From Gracilimonas sp040904925 (lineage in GTDB: Bacteria > Bacteroidota > Rhodothermia > Balneolales > Balneolaceae), in contig JBBDSP010000011.1 of NCBI GenBank assembly GCA_040904925.1, forward strand, positions 298,166 through 362,165: a DNA stretch of 64,000 bases. The letters are read 5' to 3'. The position numbers and the translations under genes were made by a program. The stretch's first letter is position 1. Each line of letters opens with the position of its first letter. This document shows positions 1 through 9,003 of this stretch, one piece after another. The notes beneath the pieces were generated by a model. That model searched no databases. It saw only the letters and a list, made by a program, of their open reading frames with translations, and was not told the origin of the DNA.

Positions 1-1
1 A

Positions 2-1006
2 TTGGCTATCACTGTCTTACTGCTGACTATGGAAAGAGTACTTGGAATTGGGATATTTGATCCGGCCCTTGGCGGTGACCCCGTATTGTTCCAGCATTTC
101 TTCTGGTTCTATTCTCACCCTGCGGTATATATTATGATCGTACCGGGCTTTGGAATTATCTCAGAAGTAATTACCACTTTTTCTAAAAAGCACATCTTTG
201 GATATTGGGCGATCGCGCTTTCATCTCTCGCCATTGCTTTTATTGGATTCCTCGTTTGGGGGCACCACATGTTTACCTCAGGACAATCCGCCGTAGCAAC
301 CACCGTATTCTCATTCCTGACCTTCCTGGTTGGAATTCCTACCGGTATTAAGATCCTGAACTGGGTGGCAACTTTATACAAAGGTTCTATTGAAATGAAG
401 ACCCCGATGATCTATGTATTCATCTTCCTCTTCTTATTCTCCATCGGTGGATTTACCGGCATCATGCTTGGAGCACTATCTGCTGACATTCACCTTCATG
501 ATACCTATTATGTAGTTGCCCACTTCCACTACGTAATGATGGGCGGGACTCTGATAGCGCTGCTTGCAGGACTCCACTATTGGTGGCCAAAAATGACCGG
601 CAAGATGTACGACGAATTTCAAGCTAAAATTGGAGCCGTACTGATCTTTATAGGCTTCAACATGACCTTCCTCCCACAATTCATTATGGGATCGCAAGGG
701 ATGCCACGACGATATTACAACTATATTGATCAGTTCACGATATTCCATCAAACTTCAACAATCGGATCATATGTACTTGGAGTTGGATTCTTACTAATCG
801 CTTACTATTTGGCAAAATCTTTGTACAGTGGTGAAAAAGCAGGTTCCAATCCATGGGGAAGCCGCGGACTGGAATGGCAGTCAACATCACCACCTGATTT
901 CCACAACTTCGATCATACACCGGTGGTCATCAATGGTCCTTACGACTATCACAAACCAATGGAAGAATTTCAGCTCGGTTTGGCTAATGAAAATGATCAT
1001 CACTAA
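2..1006 (+). CDS. ctaD: cytochrome c oxidase subunit I, A2-type (5' end outside window)
   Basis: This is the catalytic subunit of an aa3/caa3-type terminal oxidase, which reduces O2 to water and pumps protons in the inner membrane. Only the last 334 residues are present; a family member is normally about 550-600 residues, so the first part lies upstream of the window. Visible residues include the CuB ligands in WGHHMFTSG (residues 86-94 of the visible part) and the heme ligands in AHFHYVMMGG (His174 and His176). The motif YSHPAVY (37-43) replaces the GHPEVY of A1 oxidases, which marks an A2-type enzyme. Subunits III and IV follow directly on the same strand; subunit II is expected upstream. 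Confidence 0.97.
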   Translation: MAITVLLLTMERVLGIGIFDPALGGDPVLFQHFFWFYSHPAVYIMIVPGFGIISEVITTFSKKHIFGYWAIALSSLAIAFIGFLVWGHHMFTSGQSAVATTVFSFLTFLVGIPTGIKILNWVATLYKGSIEMKTPMIYVFIFLFLFSIGGFTGIMLGALSADIHLHDTYYVVAHFHYVMMGGTLIALLAGLHYWWPKMTGKMYDEFQAKIGAVLIFIGFNMTFLPQFIMGSQGMPRRYYNYIDQFTIFHQTSTIGSYVLGVGFLLIAYYLAKSLYSGEKAGSNPWGSRGLEWQSTSPPDFHNFDHTPVVINGPYDYHKPMEEFQLGLANENDHH

Positions 1007-1074
1007 TTCATAGTACAAAGTCGACAAGGCTGTAAATCAAATATGCAAACAAATAAAACACAACTCGGGAAGTA

Positions 1075-1725
1075 ATGGCGAATCATTCGACTTCAACCCC
1101 TTCACATGTGCATCATCACTTTGTTGATTCAGATCAGCAATTTGATACTGCCAAATTAGGTATGTGGGTATTCTTAGTAAACGAAATCCTATTTTTTGGC
1201 GGATTATTCTGCGCCTATATTGTTTATAGGGCATGGTATCCGGAACTATTCCAAATGGCTGCACTGGAACTAAATACGTTTTGGGGTGCTGTTAACACGG
1301 TAGTTCTAATCGGTAGTAGTTTGACAGTAGCAATGGCCATTCGGTCGGCTCAGAAAAACCAAATGAAAGGTTTAAAAATAAACCTGCTGATAACCATTGG
1401 CCTTGCATTGGTATTTATGGTGATCAAGGGCTTTGAATATGCTCACAAGTTTGAACTCGGTATTTTCCCGGGCGAGTATTACACCTATGAAGGACTTGAC
1501 CATCCGCAGGCAGCTATTTTCTTCAGCATCTATTATATGCTGACCGGTGTTCACGCCTTGCACGTTATCATTGGAATTGGGCTGATCTATTGGATCTACC
1601 TCAGAGCTAAAAAAGGTGAATTCAGCAGTGAATACTACACTCCGGTTGAGATCACAGGCCTTTATTGGCACTTGGTTGACCTTATCTGGATCTTTCTGTT
1701 CCCGCTACTTTACCTCATTGAATGA
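1075..1725 (+). CDS. ctaE: cytochrome c oxidase subunit III
   Basis: This 216-residue protein is an integral membrane subunit of the terminal oxidase begun upstream. Hydrophobic helices fill most of the sequence, and the family pattern is visible in LGMWVFLVNEILFFGG near residues 29-44, in GFEYAH near residue 121, in YYMLTGVHALHVIIG near residue 151 and in the C-terminal YWHLVDLIWIFLFPLLYL. The His-rich start (HSTSTPSHVHHHF) is cytoplasmic. The start ATG lies 68 bp after the subunit I stop, with a GGGAAG ribosome site ahead of it. Its length of about 200 residues is that of the short bacterial five-helix form. The function is secure from motifs and neighbours. Confidence 0.95.
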   Translation: MANHSTSTPSHVHHHFVDSDQQFDTAKLGMWVFLVNEILFFGGLFCAYIVYRAWYPELFQMAALELNTFWGAVNTVVLIGSSLTVAMAIRSAQKNQMKGLKINLLITIGLALVFMVIKGFEYAHKFELGIFPGEYYTYEGLDHPQAAIFFSIYYMLTGVHALHVIIGIGLIYWIYLRAKKGEFSSEYYTPVEITGLYWHLVDLIWIFLFPLLYLIE

Positions 1726-1753
1726 CCCATTTTACACTAAACGATCTTAGACT

Positions 1754-2071
1754 ATGAGTACACACAATCACGAACATCATATTTCTACAGCAGGCCAGCT
1801 TTGGGCCGTAGGAACCGCTCTTTTAATTCTGACTATCATAACTGTGGTGGTAGCTAAATTTATTGCTATACCTCCTCCCTTTGATGTGGTAACGGCAATT
1901 TCTATTGCACTGGTTAAAGCATTTTTAGTAGCTGCATTCTTTATGAATCTATATTGGGATGTAAAATTTAACGCCATGCTTTTGGTTATGGCCGTGATCT
2001 TTTTCCTCCTTATGATATCAATCACTTTACTTGATACCTTGTATCGAAATGATGTAGTTCCTTCATTCTGA
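1754..2071 (+). CDS. cytochrome c oxidase subunit IV (prokaryotic type)
   Basis: This 105-residue protein has three predicted membrane helices (about residues 14-36, 44-65 and 70-94) and a His-rich N-terminus (HNHEHHIS). That size and topology match the small subunit IV of bacterial heme-copper oxidases (CyoD/CtaF/COX4_pro group), which stabilises the complex. It lies 28 bp after subunit III and just before a strong terminator, so it is the last gene of the oxidase operon. The assignment depends on position and topology more than on a sharp sequence motif. Confidence 0.85.
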   Translation: MSTHNHEHHISTAGQLWAVGTALLILTIITVVVAKFIAIPPPFDVVTAISIALVKAFLVAAFFMNLYWDVKFNAMLLVMAVIFFLLMISITLLDTLYRNDVVPSF

Positions 2072-2104
2072 TTTTATATAGATCAAAATGAGTATAACCC
2101 ATTT

Positions 2105-2136
2105 AAAAGCTCTTCATTTTTTGAAGGGCTTTTTTT
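2105..2136 (+). terminator. intrinsic terminator of the oxidase operon
   Basis: A 12-bp stem (2105-2116 with 2122-2133, one G-T pair) encloses a loop of T residues and runs into a T tract at 2130-2136. It sits 33 bp after the subunit IV stop codon. Confidence 0.85.
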
Positions 2137-2210
2137 ATGGCTTTTAATATCCGTTATTCTGAATCCTCTCTGGTGATTGTTATATTCATACTCAACCAAT
2201 TTTAGAGTAC

Positions 2211-3086
2211 ATGAGCTTATCAAAAACTACCATAGGATCTTTTGAATTATATACAATTGAAACCGGCGATTTCCGTTTGGACGGCGGAGCTATGTTTGGG
2301 GTAGTTCCCAAAACCTTATGGTCACGCGGGCTCCCTGCCGATGAAAAGAATCGAATTCCGATGACCATGCGGTGTCTTCTTATCAGATCAAACAATACCG
2401 GCAAACTATATCTGATCGACAACGGTGCAGGAACTAAGTTTAACGATAAAATGGAAGACATCTATCAGCTCGATCAAAGCACCAAGAACCTGAGGAATTC
2501 ATTCAAGCAGCATGGGTTTTCTTTTGATGATGTAACCGATGTGATCTTCACCCATTTACACTTCGACCATTGCGGTGGAACCAGTTTCTATAATGACAAT
2601 AGTGAGCTGGAACTCACATTTCCCAAAGCAACCTATCATGTAGTTAATACTCATTGGGAAAATGCCAATGATCCAAATGCCAGGGAAAAAGCAAGCTTTC
2701 TGCCTGAAAATATTAACCCGATCAAAGAATCAGGAAAGCTGAACCTGGTTAAAGAAAATCACCAATACGAAGAAGGTTTAACAGCTATTAGTGTGAATGG
2801 CCACACAATCGGACAGCAACTCCCAAAAATCGAGGACAACGGTAAAACCTTAGTTTTTGTAGCAGACTTATTACCCACACACGTTCATGTTCCTCTGCCC
2901 TGGGTTATGGGATACGACATGTATCCGGTTCAAACGCTGAACGAAAAAGATACGTTTCTAAAAACTGCGGCTTCGGAGAACTGGAATCTGTATTTAGAGC
3001 ACGACGCCCACGAAGAAATAATTCGTGTTCAACATAAAGATAACCGCTTTTCAGTCGCTGAAAAATTGACACTAAATGATATTTAG
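2211..3086 (+). CDS. MBL-fold metallo-hydrolase
   Basis: This 291-residue protein has the metallo-beta-lactamase fold, a two-metal hydrolase scaffold. The signature THLHFDHCGG at about residues 116-125 supplies the HxHxDH metal ligands. A further His in VNGHTIGQQ (near 199) and the Asp in FVADLLPTHVHV (near 224) fit the remaining metal sites, and LEHDAHEE near 269 could supply the last. There is no signal peptide, so it is probably cytoplasmic. It has its own upstream region after the oxidase terminator. Substrate cannot be read from the sequence; lactonase-like or quorum-quenching MBL proteins are one possibility. A second, more distant MBL gene lies at 44440-45240. Confidence 0.85.
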   Translation: MSLSKTTIGSFELYTIETGDFRLDGGAMFGVVPKTLWSRGLPADEKNRIPMTMRCLLIRSNNTGKLYLIDNGAGTKFNDKMEDIYQLDQSTKNLRNSFKQHGFSFDDVTDVIFTHLHFDHCGGTSFYNDNSELELTFPKATYHVVNTHWENANDPNAREKASFLPENINPIKESGKLNLVKENHQYEEGLTAISVNGHTIGQQLPKIEDNGKTLVFVADLLPTHVHVPLPWVMGYDMYPVQTLNEKDTFLKTAASENWNLYLEHDAHEEIIRVQHKDNRFSVAEKLTLNDI

Positions 3087-3146
3087 ATAAAATAAATAGT
3101 ATCGATCAGGGTTTTTATTACAACCCTGCTCTCCTTATTGTACCCT

Positions 3147-6100
3147 ATGCAAAAATCCGGCTCACAAAATACTGATAGTGTCCAAGGTCAGCTTAGATCA
3201 TCTTTTGGCTCTCTTCTATCCAAAAGAAGCAGAGCATTGTTGCTACGCTCATTTCTGATTTTGTTTACCGGTTTTACAGCTTTGATCATTGCCGAACAGG
3301 TGCTCTACCTTTCCGCATTATCAAAGGGACTGCTTTTATGTCTGATCTTGATCTCCGCAATACTTTCTTACAGGAAAGGGTTGAAAGCTACAGAGGCCAC
3401 TGAGTTCACAGAATTTTATAGGCAATTCAGCCGGAAAAGTAAGCTACCCGAACTAAAAGACACACTGGATCTGGAAAAATCAGGTGGCGGTAATCAAGCA
3501 TTGGTTGATGCCGCCATCTTTCAGAATCTAAGCAAAATTGACTCCGGAAGACTTGATAATGCCCTTAATGAGTATCTAAGAGCTTCCAATAGTTATTCTG
3601 TCTATAAAAGATTCTTATCGCTTGGAATGGCCACATTTATTGTATTCGGAATTACCTCCTTTAACTTCAATGATGCCACCCAGCGAGCTTTTTCCTTCTG
3701 GCAGACTTTTGAAAAACCCAATCCCTTCAGCTACTCCATAGCTCCCGGAACTATAACTTTAGAACAGGGAAGTCCATTTCAGGTTGATGTTGAATTTGAA
3801 GGTGACCTTATACCAAAGAATACTAAGTTGCGGATCAAAACTTCTGTAGAACAAGAATTCCGAACACGAGCCATGGAATATTCAGGAAATACTTTTAGCT
3901 CCATTCCCATGGATCTCAATAACGACCTGGAATATTATGTAGAAATGGATGGCTATAGCAGTGAAAGATACACCGCTGATGTTCAATTAAGGCCTCGTTT
4001 TTCTGAACTTCAAGCCACCGTAATTCCCCCATCCTATACCGATCTTGATTCATCAATTACCTCCTATCCCTTTTCACAGATAAGACCTTTTCAAGGATCT
4101 GAATTAAGGTTATCAGGGAAACTCAATAAAGAAGTCTCAATTCTTCAGTTATATACCGGTGGAGAGTCTCAGGAATTTTCTATTGTTGATGACAGCACAT
4201 TCACCTATGCTCTGGATGTTGAAGGAGCTGATACCTTACGCTTTTACATAGAGGATAAAAACGGACTTACAAACCGAAATCCATTTCAAGTCATCCTATC
4301 CCCCCAATCTGATGAATATCCTCTTGCCGAACTGATAGAGCCAAAACAAAATCTCAGAGAAGTCAATCCCGAAGAGATCAATTTGTTATACAGAGCCACT
4401 GATGATTTTGGGATTACTGCTGCATCACTGAACTATGAATTAAGCAAAGCCTATGTAGATGAGCCTAAAAGAGGTTCGATCTCGCTGGATACACCTTCAC
4501 AGGGAAGCCTAAATTCATATGTATGGAATCTCGAAGATCTTGATTTGAAGCCACAAGATGTACTTACGTTCTGGATAACTGTTCAGGATAACGATGGTTA
4601 TAATGGCTTCAAATCTGCTGATTCCCAGGAGCTCACGCTCGAAGTCCCCTCCCTTGTTGAGTACTTTGATGATATTGACCAAAAGGAAAATGAAGTAGAT
4701 AATGATCTTGATGAAATATCAGAGGCATTTGAACAGACGAGAGAACAGTATGAGCGTTTTAAAGAACAAATGAAAGACAATCCTGAAAATGCAGGGTACG
4801 AAGAACAAAGGGAATTAGAGCAGGTTCAAAAACAACAGGAAGAAGTCCAGAAAAAGGTTGATGAGTTAAATCAAAAGTTTGAAGAGCTTAAGAATGAAAT
4901 GAGCAAAGACAATATGCTTTCAGAAGAAACACAGAAAGCATATGAAGAACTCCAAAAGCTCATGGAAGAAATTGATGACCCTGCATATCGCGAAGCTCTT
5001 GAGAAACTACAAGAACAGTTGGGTGAAATGTCGCCACAACAAATACGTGAAGCCATGCAGGATCTTGAGTTCAATGAAGAACTCTATAAAGAACGTTTAG
5101 AAAGAACCATAGAGTTATTTACCCAGATCAAGCTCAATTCTGACCTCGACAAACTTGCTAAGTCTTTTGAAGACATGGCCCGCAGAGAGGCGGAAAAAGA
5201 ACAGGGTTCTGAGGCTTCAGCTGAGGACAATAAACAGGAAGAACTCGAGAGAGAACTTGAAGAAAATGAAGACCTGAAAGAAAAAATAGATTCACTTTCA
5301 GAGAACACATCTCCCAAAAATGAAGCTGAAATAGCAGAATATCAGGAACAGACCAAAAATGAACTTGATGAACTGATGGAGGAGATCAAAGATGAAATGA
5401 ATTCAGGTGAAGAAGGTACAGAGAAAGATAATGAACAAAATTCTGGGTCTTCAGAGCAAGACCAAAGTGAAAGCCAAAGTCGTCAGCAGAAATATGAAGA
5501 GCTTGCTCAAAACACCAAAGGCATGATGAAAAGTATGGGTGAGAGCCAAACGCAGATCAATATAGCCGGTTTACAGTACGTGCTCCATTCTTTACTTAAC
5601 CTTTCTCTTGAGCAGGAAGATTTGACAACGCTTGCTTCTTCAACTGAAAACCGGAGTCAAGCTTATGTAGATTATGCCCGCAATCAAAATAATGTAGAAG
5701 GGATCTTCAATGCTGTTTCAGATTCATTATTTCAGCTTTCAACTGAAATTCCCCAGTTCTCCAACAAGATCAATGAAAAGAAACTTGAGGTTAAAGAGCG
5801 TCTTCAGCGTTCACTGGAACAAATGTCGGAAAGGGATCGCAGCCAGTCATCTGTTGCTTCACGACAGGCTTTGGGTGGCATAAATGATATTTCCTTTATG
5901 ATCGCGAATTTATTGGAAGAACTTCAAAATTCTGAAGGCGGAGGCAGTGGTTCCGGTGGAATGTCAATGGAGCAAATGATGGAACAGCTTCAACAATCCG
6001 GAGAGAATCAACAGCAGCTAAACCAAATGCTGCAGGAAATGATCAACGATATGCAAGGGGAGCGTTTGTCTCAGGATCAAATGGAACGGCTGGATCAAAT

Positions 6101-6524
6101 TGCGCGGCAGCAGAATGAGATCCGAAAGCAAATTCAGGAATTGCAGCAAAGCGGTGAATTAGATGGAGATCGGCTGGGTAGTGAACTCCAGAGAATGATC
6201 GAGGATATGGAAGATACCATCAATGATCTGCGAGGTGGTTCTGCCGATCCAACCCTGGTTGAGCGTCAGCAAAATATCTTATCCCGCATGCTGGAAGCCG
6301 AACAGGCTATGCAAGAGCAAGGCGAAGAGGATGAGCGTGAAGGTAGCAGTCCTAATGAATTCAATCGTTTAACACCACCTGAGCTTACACTGGAAGAGCT
6401 TGAAAAAGAAATACAGAACAGGCTTAATGATCCTAATTTCACTAAGTACTCCCCGGATTATCAGCAGCTTATCGAGAATTATTTTGAGTTATTGAAGCAG
6501 CTTCAAGACCGCGAAATTCAATAG
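3147..6524 (+). CDS. large DUF4175-like membrane and coiled-coil protein
   Basis: This protein of about 1125 residues is start-chosen at the ATG at 3147; a TTG nine bases upstream is also in frame but less likely. Two hydrophobic helices occur near residues 30-75 and a third near 160, followed by a beta-rich, extracytoplasmic-looking region to about residue 500. The second half (about 510-1110) is extremely rich in Glu, Gln, Lys and Asp with long heptad-like stretches, for example repeated EQLQQ and ELEEN blocks, and predicts coiled coil. This architecture matches DUF4175 proteins of Bacteroidota, whose function is not established. It is convergent with the HAD gene downstream; a BatA-like vWA gene lies nearby on the other strand. 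Confidence 0.75.
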   Translation: MQKSGSQNTDSVQGQLRSSFGSLLSKRSRALLLRSFLILFTGFTALIIAEQVLYLSALSKGLLLCLILISAILSYRKGLKATEATEFTEFYRQFSRKSKLPELKDTLDLEKSGGGNQALVDAAIFQNLSKIDSGRLDNALNEYLRASNSYSVYKRFLSLGMATFIVFGITSFNFNDATQRAFSFWQTFEKPNPFSYSIAPGTITLEQGSPFQVDVEFEGDLIPKNTKLRIKTSVEQEFRTRAMEYSGNTFSSIPMDLNNDLEYYVEMDGYSSERYTADVQLRPRFSELQATVIPPSYTDLDSSITSYPFSQIRPFQGSELRLSGKLNKEVSILQLYTGGESQEFSIVDDSTFTYALDVEGADTLRFYIEDKNGLTNRNPFQVILSPQSDEYPLAELIEPKQNLREVNPEEINLLYRATDDFGITAASLNYELSKAYVDEPKRGSISLDTPSQGSLNSYVWNLEDLDLKPQDVLTFWITVQDNDGYNGFKSADSQELTLEVPSLVEYFDDIDQKENEVDNDLDEISEAFEQTREQYERFKEQMKDNPENAGYEEQRELEQVQKQQEEVQKKVDELNQKFEELKNEMSKDNMLSEETQKAYEELQKLMEEIDDPAYREALEKLQEQLGEMSPQQIREAMQDLEFNEELYKERLERTIELFTQIKLNSDLDKLAKSFEDMARREAEKEQGSEASAEDNKQEELERELEENEDLKEKIDSLSENTSPKNEAEIAEYQEQTKNELDELMEEIKDEMNSGEEGTEKDNEQNSGSSEQDQSESQSRQQKYEELAQNTKGMMKSMGESQTQINIAGLQYVLHSLLNLSLEQEDLTTLASSTENRSQAYVDYARNQNNVEGIFNAVSDSLFQLSTEIPQFSNKINEKKLEVKERLQRSLEQMSERDRSQSSVASRQALGGINDISFMIANLLEELQNSEGGGSGSGGMSMEQMMEQLQQSGENQQQLNQMLQEMINDMQGERLSQDQMERLDQIARQQNEIRKQIQELQQSGELDGDRLGSELQRMIEDMEDTINDLRGGSADPTLVERQQNILSRMLEAEQAMQEQGEEDEREGSSPNEFNRLTPPELTLEELEKEIQNRLNDPNFTKYSPDYQQLIENYFELLKQLQDREIQ

Positions 6525-6545
6525 TTTTTGTTTTTTCTACTATTC

Positions 6546-7298
6546 TTACTTCAATAAACTCTTATTGTATTGAACCAAGATCTCGTACGCTTCCAGCACG
6601 CCTTTAGTAGTAGCTTTTGTGACATCATCTACCATTTCTTTCACGAATGGTTTCGCATTTTCGGGAGCAAAAGACCTGCCTACAATTTCCAAGCCCGGTA
6701 TATCACCACTGCTGTCCCCAATATAAGCCACTTCACTCAGGTCTATATTTAGCTGTTTACACAGGAATCTGATGCCCTCTCCCTTATTCGCTTTTTTGAG
6801 GATAATATTTACAGAGACATCTGTCGCATGAACCTCAAACATTGGATAAGTACCATTTACATGGTTAAGAACTTCATCATGCATCAGTGTAATTTTTGCT
6901 GAATCGGGGTTTACCAGACCAGCATCTGTGAACTTGGCAAACTCCGGATAAGTACCTTTAAAGTTTTTGATTAGTGTTTTCTCTATCCACTCTTTTATCT
7001 CTCCGACGGCTTTTTTAGCATCATCATCAAAGTGTGGATTCCATGTGATCTCATTGATCTTTATATCGTAGATGCCTCCACCACTTTCAAAAAGCATCGG
7101 GAGCTCAACATTAAGCCACTGCCCTACAGCCTCTACATAAGGAAATGGTCGGCCAGAACAGATAGTGAGTGGAGGTATATGCTCGTAATTCTTACTTTTT
7201 TGATTTAATTCCTTGATCCTCGATAATGCTACCCAATCGGGACTAAGAAAAGGATGCGCAATACATCCATCCAGATCAGTAATAAATAATTTGATCAT
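6546..7298 (-). CDS. HAD-superfamily phosphatase (Cof/sucrose-phosphatase-like)
   Basis: This 250-residue protein carries all four HAD motifs: FITDLDGC (residues 5-12, with the nucleophile and acid Asp), TICSGRPF (about 45-52), a Lys in ILKKANKGEGIRF, and YIGDSSGDIPGLE near 190-202. A type II cap between motifs II and III fits the Cof or mannosyl-3-phosphoglycerate phosphatase branch, so a sugar phosphate or phospho-glycerate substrate is plausible. It follows the cupin gene by 66 bp on the same strand and may be co-transcribed with it. The exact substrate is not determined. Confidence 0.8.
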   Translation of the reverse strand: MIKLFITDLDGCIAHPFLSPDWVALSRIKELNQKSKNYEHIPPLTICSGRPFPYVEAVGQWLNVELPMLFESGGGIYDIKINEITWNPHFDDDAKKAVGEIKEWIEKTLIKNFKGTYPEFAKFTDAGLVNPDSAKITLMHDEVLNHVNGTYPMFEVHATDVSVNIILKKANKGEGIRFLCKQLNIDLSEVAYIGDSSGDIPGLEIVGRSFAPENAKPFVKEMVDDVTKATTKGVLEAYEILVQYNKSLLK

Positions 7299-7364
7299 AA
7301 CACTAAATAACTACGAATTTTTTAACATCAACGAATTTGAAGTGTGTTGGTAAACTATTGAAGC

Positions 7365-7859
7365 CTACCTGCCGAAATCATCTTCCAGGCGCACTATATC
7401 TTTCTCATTGGAAGGATGATCACCATAAATATGCTGCCAGATCTCAGCAACAATGCCCCAGTTCTTTAGCCCAACCAAGCGGTGTCGTTCCCCTCGCTTT
7501 AGCCTAATCTGATCTCCACTTTCAAATTCTTTCATGGGCTTCTGCTCATCACTGATGCTTTTAATAACACCGACAGGACCTTCAATAACCTGCCAGATTT
7601 CTTCGCGCCGGTGATGGTATTGCCAAGAGAGTCTTTTTTCAGGTTCCACTAATAAAATCTTTGGACTCAATTTTCCTGAAATATTTATCTCACTCATTTC
7701 AACTTCATCAAAATAGGTTTCAATAAATTTCTTTGCCTGTGATTCCTCAATCACAAAAAAACCACCCCAGGGCCTATCAAAATCATGATCTACAATTTTA
7801 AAACCCTGTTCATTTAATTGGGCTTCAATATTTTTAAACTGTTCTTCTTTATCTGACAT
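7365..7859 (-). CDS. cupin protein related to mannose-6-phosphate isomerase
   Basis: This 164-residue protein is a single cupin domain. The pattern DRPWGGFFVIEE (about residues 23-34), WQYHHRREEIWQVIEG (about 94-109) and KRGERHRLVG gives the metal-binding His, His, Glu and His residues of the type II phosphomannose isomerase fold. It lacks a nucleotidyltransferase domain, so it would be a stand-alone isomerase-like cupin in sugar-phosphate metabolism. It lies between a BatA-like gene and a HAD phosphatase on the same strand, 37 bp after the former. Catalytic activity is inferred only; a regulatory or sugar-binding role is possible. Confidence 0.7.
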   Translation of the reverse strand: MSDKEEQFKNIEAQLNEQGFKIVDHDFDRPWGGFFVIEESQAKKFIETYFDEVEMSEINISGKLSPKILLVEPEKRLSWQYHHRREEIWQVIEGPVGVIKSISDEQKPMKEFESGDQIRLKRGERHRLVGLKNWGIVAEIWQHIYGDHPSNEKDIVRLEDDFGR

Positions 7860-7896
7860 TATTTTTCTTTGTATTTATTTAATTAATGACCCATCC

Positions 7897-8916
7897 TTAT
7901 TTCTTCGGCGAATAGGAAGGCAACATCACAGAAACAACAATGAAAAGCAGTGCCAACACGCCCATCCATTGGTATTGGTTTTTATAATCCGCATACTCCT
8001 GACTGGCAAATTCTCCTTTTTCAAGTTCATCCATTCGGGCTAAAAATGCATCTATACCATCATTTCCGCGTTCAATGGAATAGTAATCCCCATTACCCTT
8101 GTTAGCTATATTTCTCAAAGTCTGGCTTTGTAATTTTGTGGTTACAACCTGCCCGTTATTATCTCTTTTGTAGCCAACAAGTCTGTCTGTCCCCTCTTCA
8201 TATAAAGGAATAGTTGTTCCTTCGTTTGTACCTACACCAAGGGTATAGATCAAAATATTTTCATCCACCAATTCAGTAAGTGCTTCCTCATATGACTGGC
8301 CATGATCTTCACCATCAGAAATGATAAGCAGTACTTTAGCAGCTTCATTTCCATCATCTTCGAGAGCTCGAAAGGCATCGAGTGCTGTTTCCATTGCCGA
8401 TTTAAAATCCGTAGCTGAGCTTGGCATTTGTTCAGTGTCTGCAATATCAAGGAATAGACGCAAAGCAGAATAATCAAGGGTCATGGGACTTTGCAGATAC
8501 GCTTCACCTGTAAAAACGATCAATCCCACTCGATCTCCCCTCAGCCGCTCGATCAATCTGTTGATCTCAAATTTGGACTTTGAAAGTCGGCTTGGCCGCA
8601 CGTCTTCAGCATTCATACTGGCAGAAAGATCAAGGGCTACCAACATATCAATGCCCTGCCTTTTGATCTCGCGAACCTCCGTGCCAATTTTAGGCCCTGC
8701 TAATGCTACCGTCAGAAAGAACAAACCGATCAACATAGCAATATTCTTCAGCCGGTTCCCCAATGGCCAGAAGTTTTTTCTTAATGACGTAAAAAGTTCA
8801 GGACTAAAATATTTCTCCTGTTTAGCCTTTGCCTGTCGCGATCTCCACCATAGCAATAAAATTGCAGCCGGAATTAGCGCAAGGAACCACAGATATAAAG
8901 AATTTTCCCAGATCAT
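7897..8916 (-). CDS. BatA-like von Willebrand factor A membrane protein
   Basis: This 339-residue protein has two N-terminal membrane helices (about residues 8-24 and 60-76), a von Willebrand A domain, and a C-terminal helix near 315-333. The MIDAS metal site is visible as LDLSASM near residue 95, with Thr in VFTGEAY and Asp in IISDGEDHG. This is the architecture of Bat (Bacteroides aerotolerance) proteins, where vWA proteins work with MoxR ATPases and partners in the envelope. No moxR or batB partner is present in the window. It is followed within 37 bp by the cupin gene. The family call is firm; the role is inferred. Confidence 0.85.
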   Translation of the reverse strand: MIWENSLYLWFLALIPAAILLLWWRSRQAKAKQEKYFSPELFTSLRKNFWPLGNRLKNIAMLIGLFFLTVALAGPKIGTEVREIKRQGIDMLVALDLSASMNAEDVRPSRLSKSKFEINRLIERLRGDRVGLIVFTGEAYLQSPMTLDYSALRLFLDIADTEQMPSSATDFKSAMETALDAFRALEDDGNEAAKVLLIISDGEDHGQSYEEALTELVDENILIYTLGVGTNEGTTIPLYEEGTDRLVGYKRDNNGQVVTTKLQSQTLRNIANKGNGDYYSIERGNDGIDAFLARMDELEKGEFASQEYADYKNQYQWMGVLALLFIVVSVMLPSYSPKK

Positions 8917-9003
8917 AGTATAAAGTTTTAAAGAATCTCTAAAATAGAGATTTAAGCACCTTAGTTGCAGTAATAAATTTTAAAGATTGAACGTCTTTGT
9001 AAT

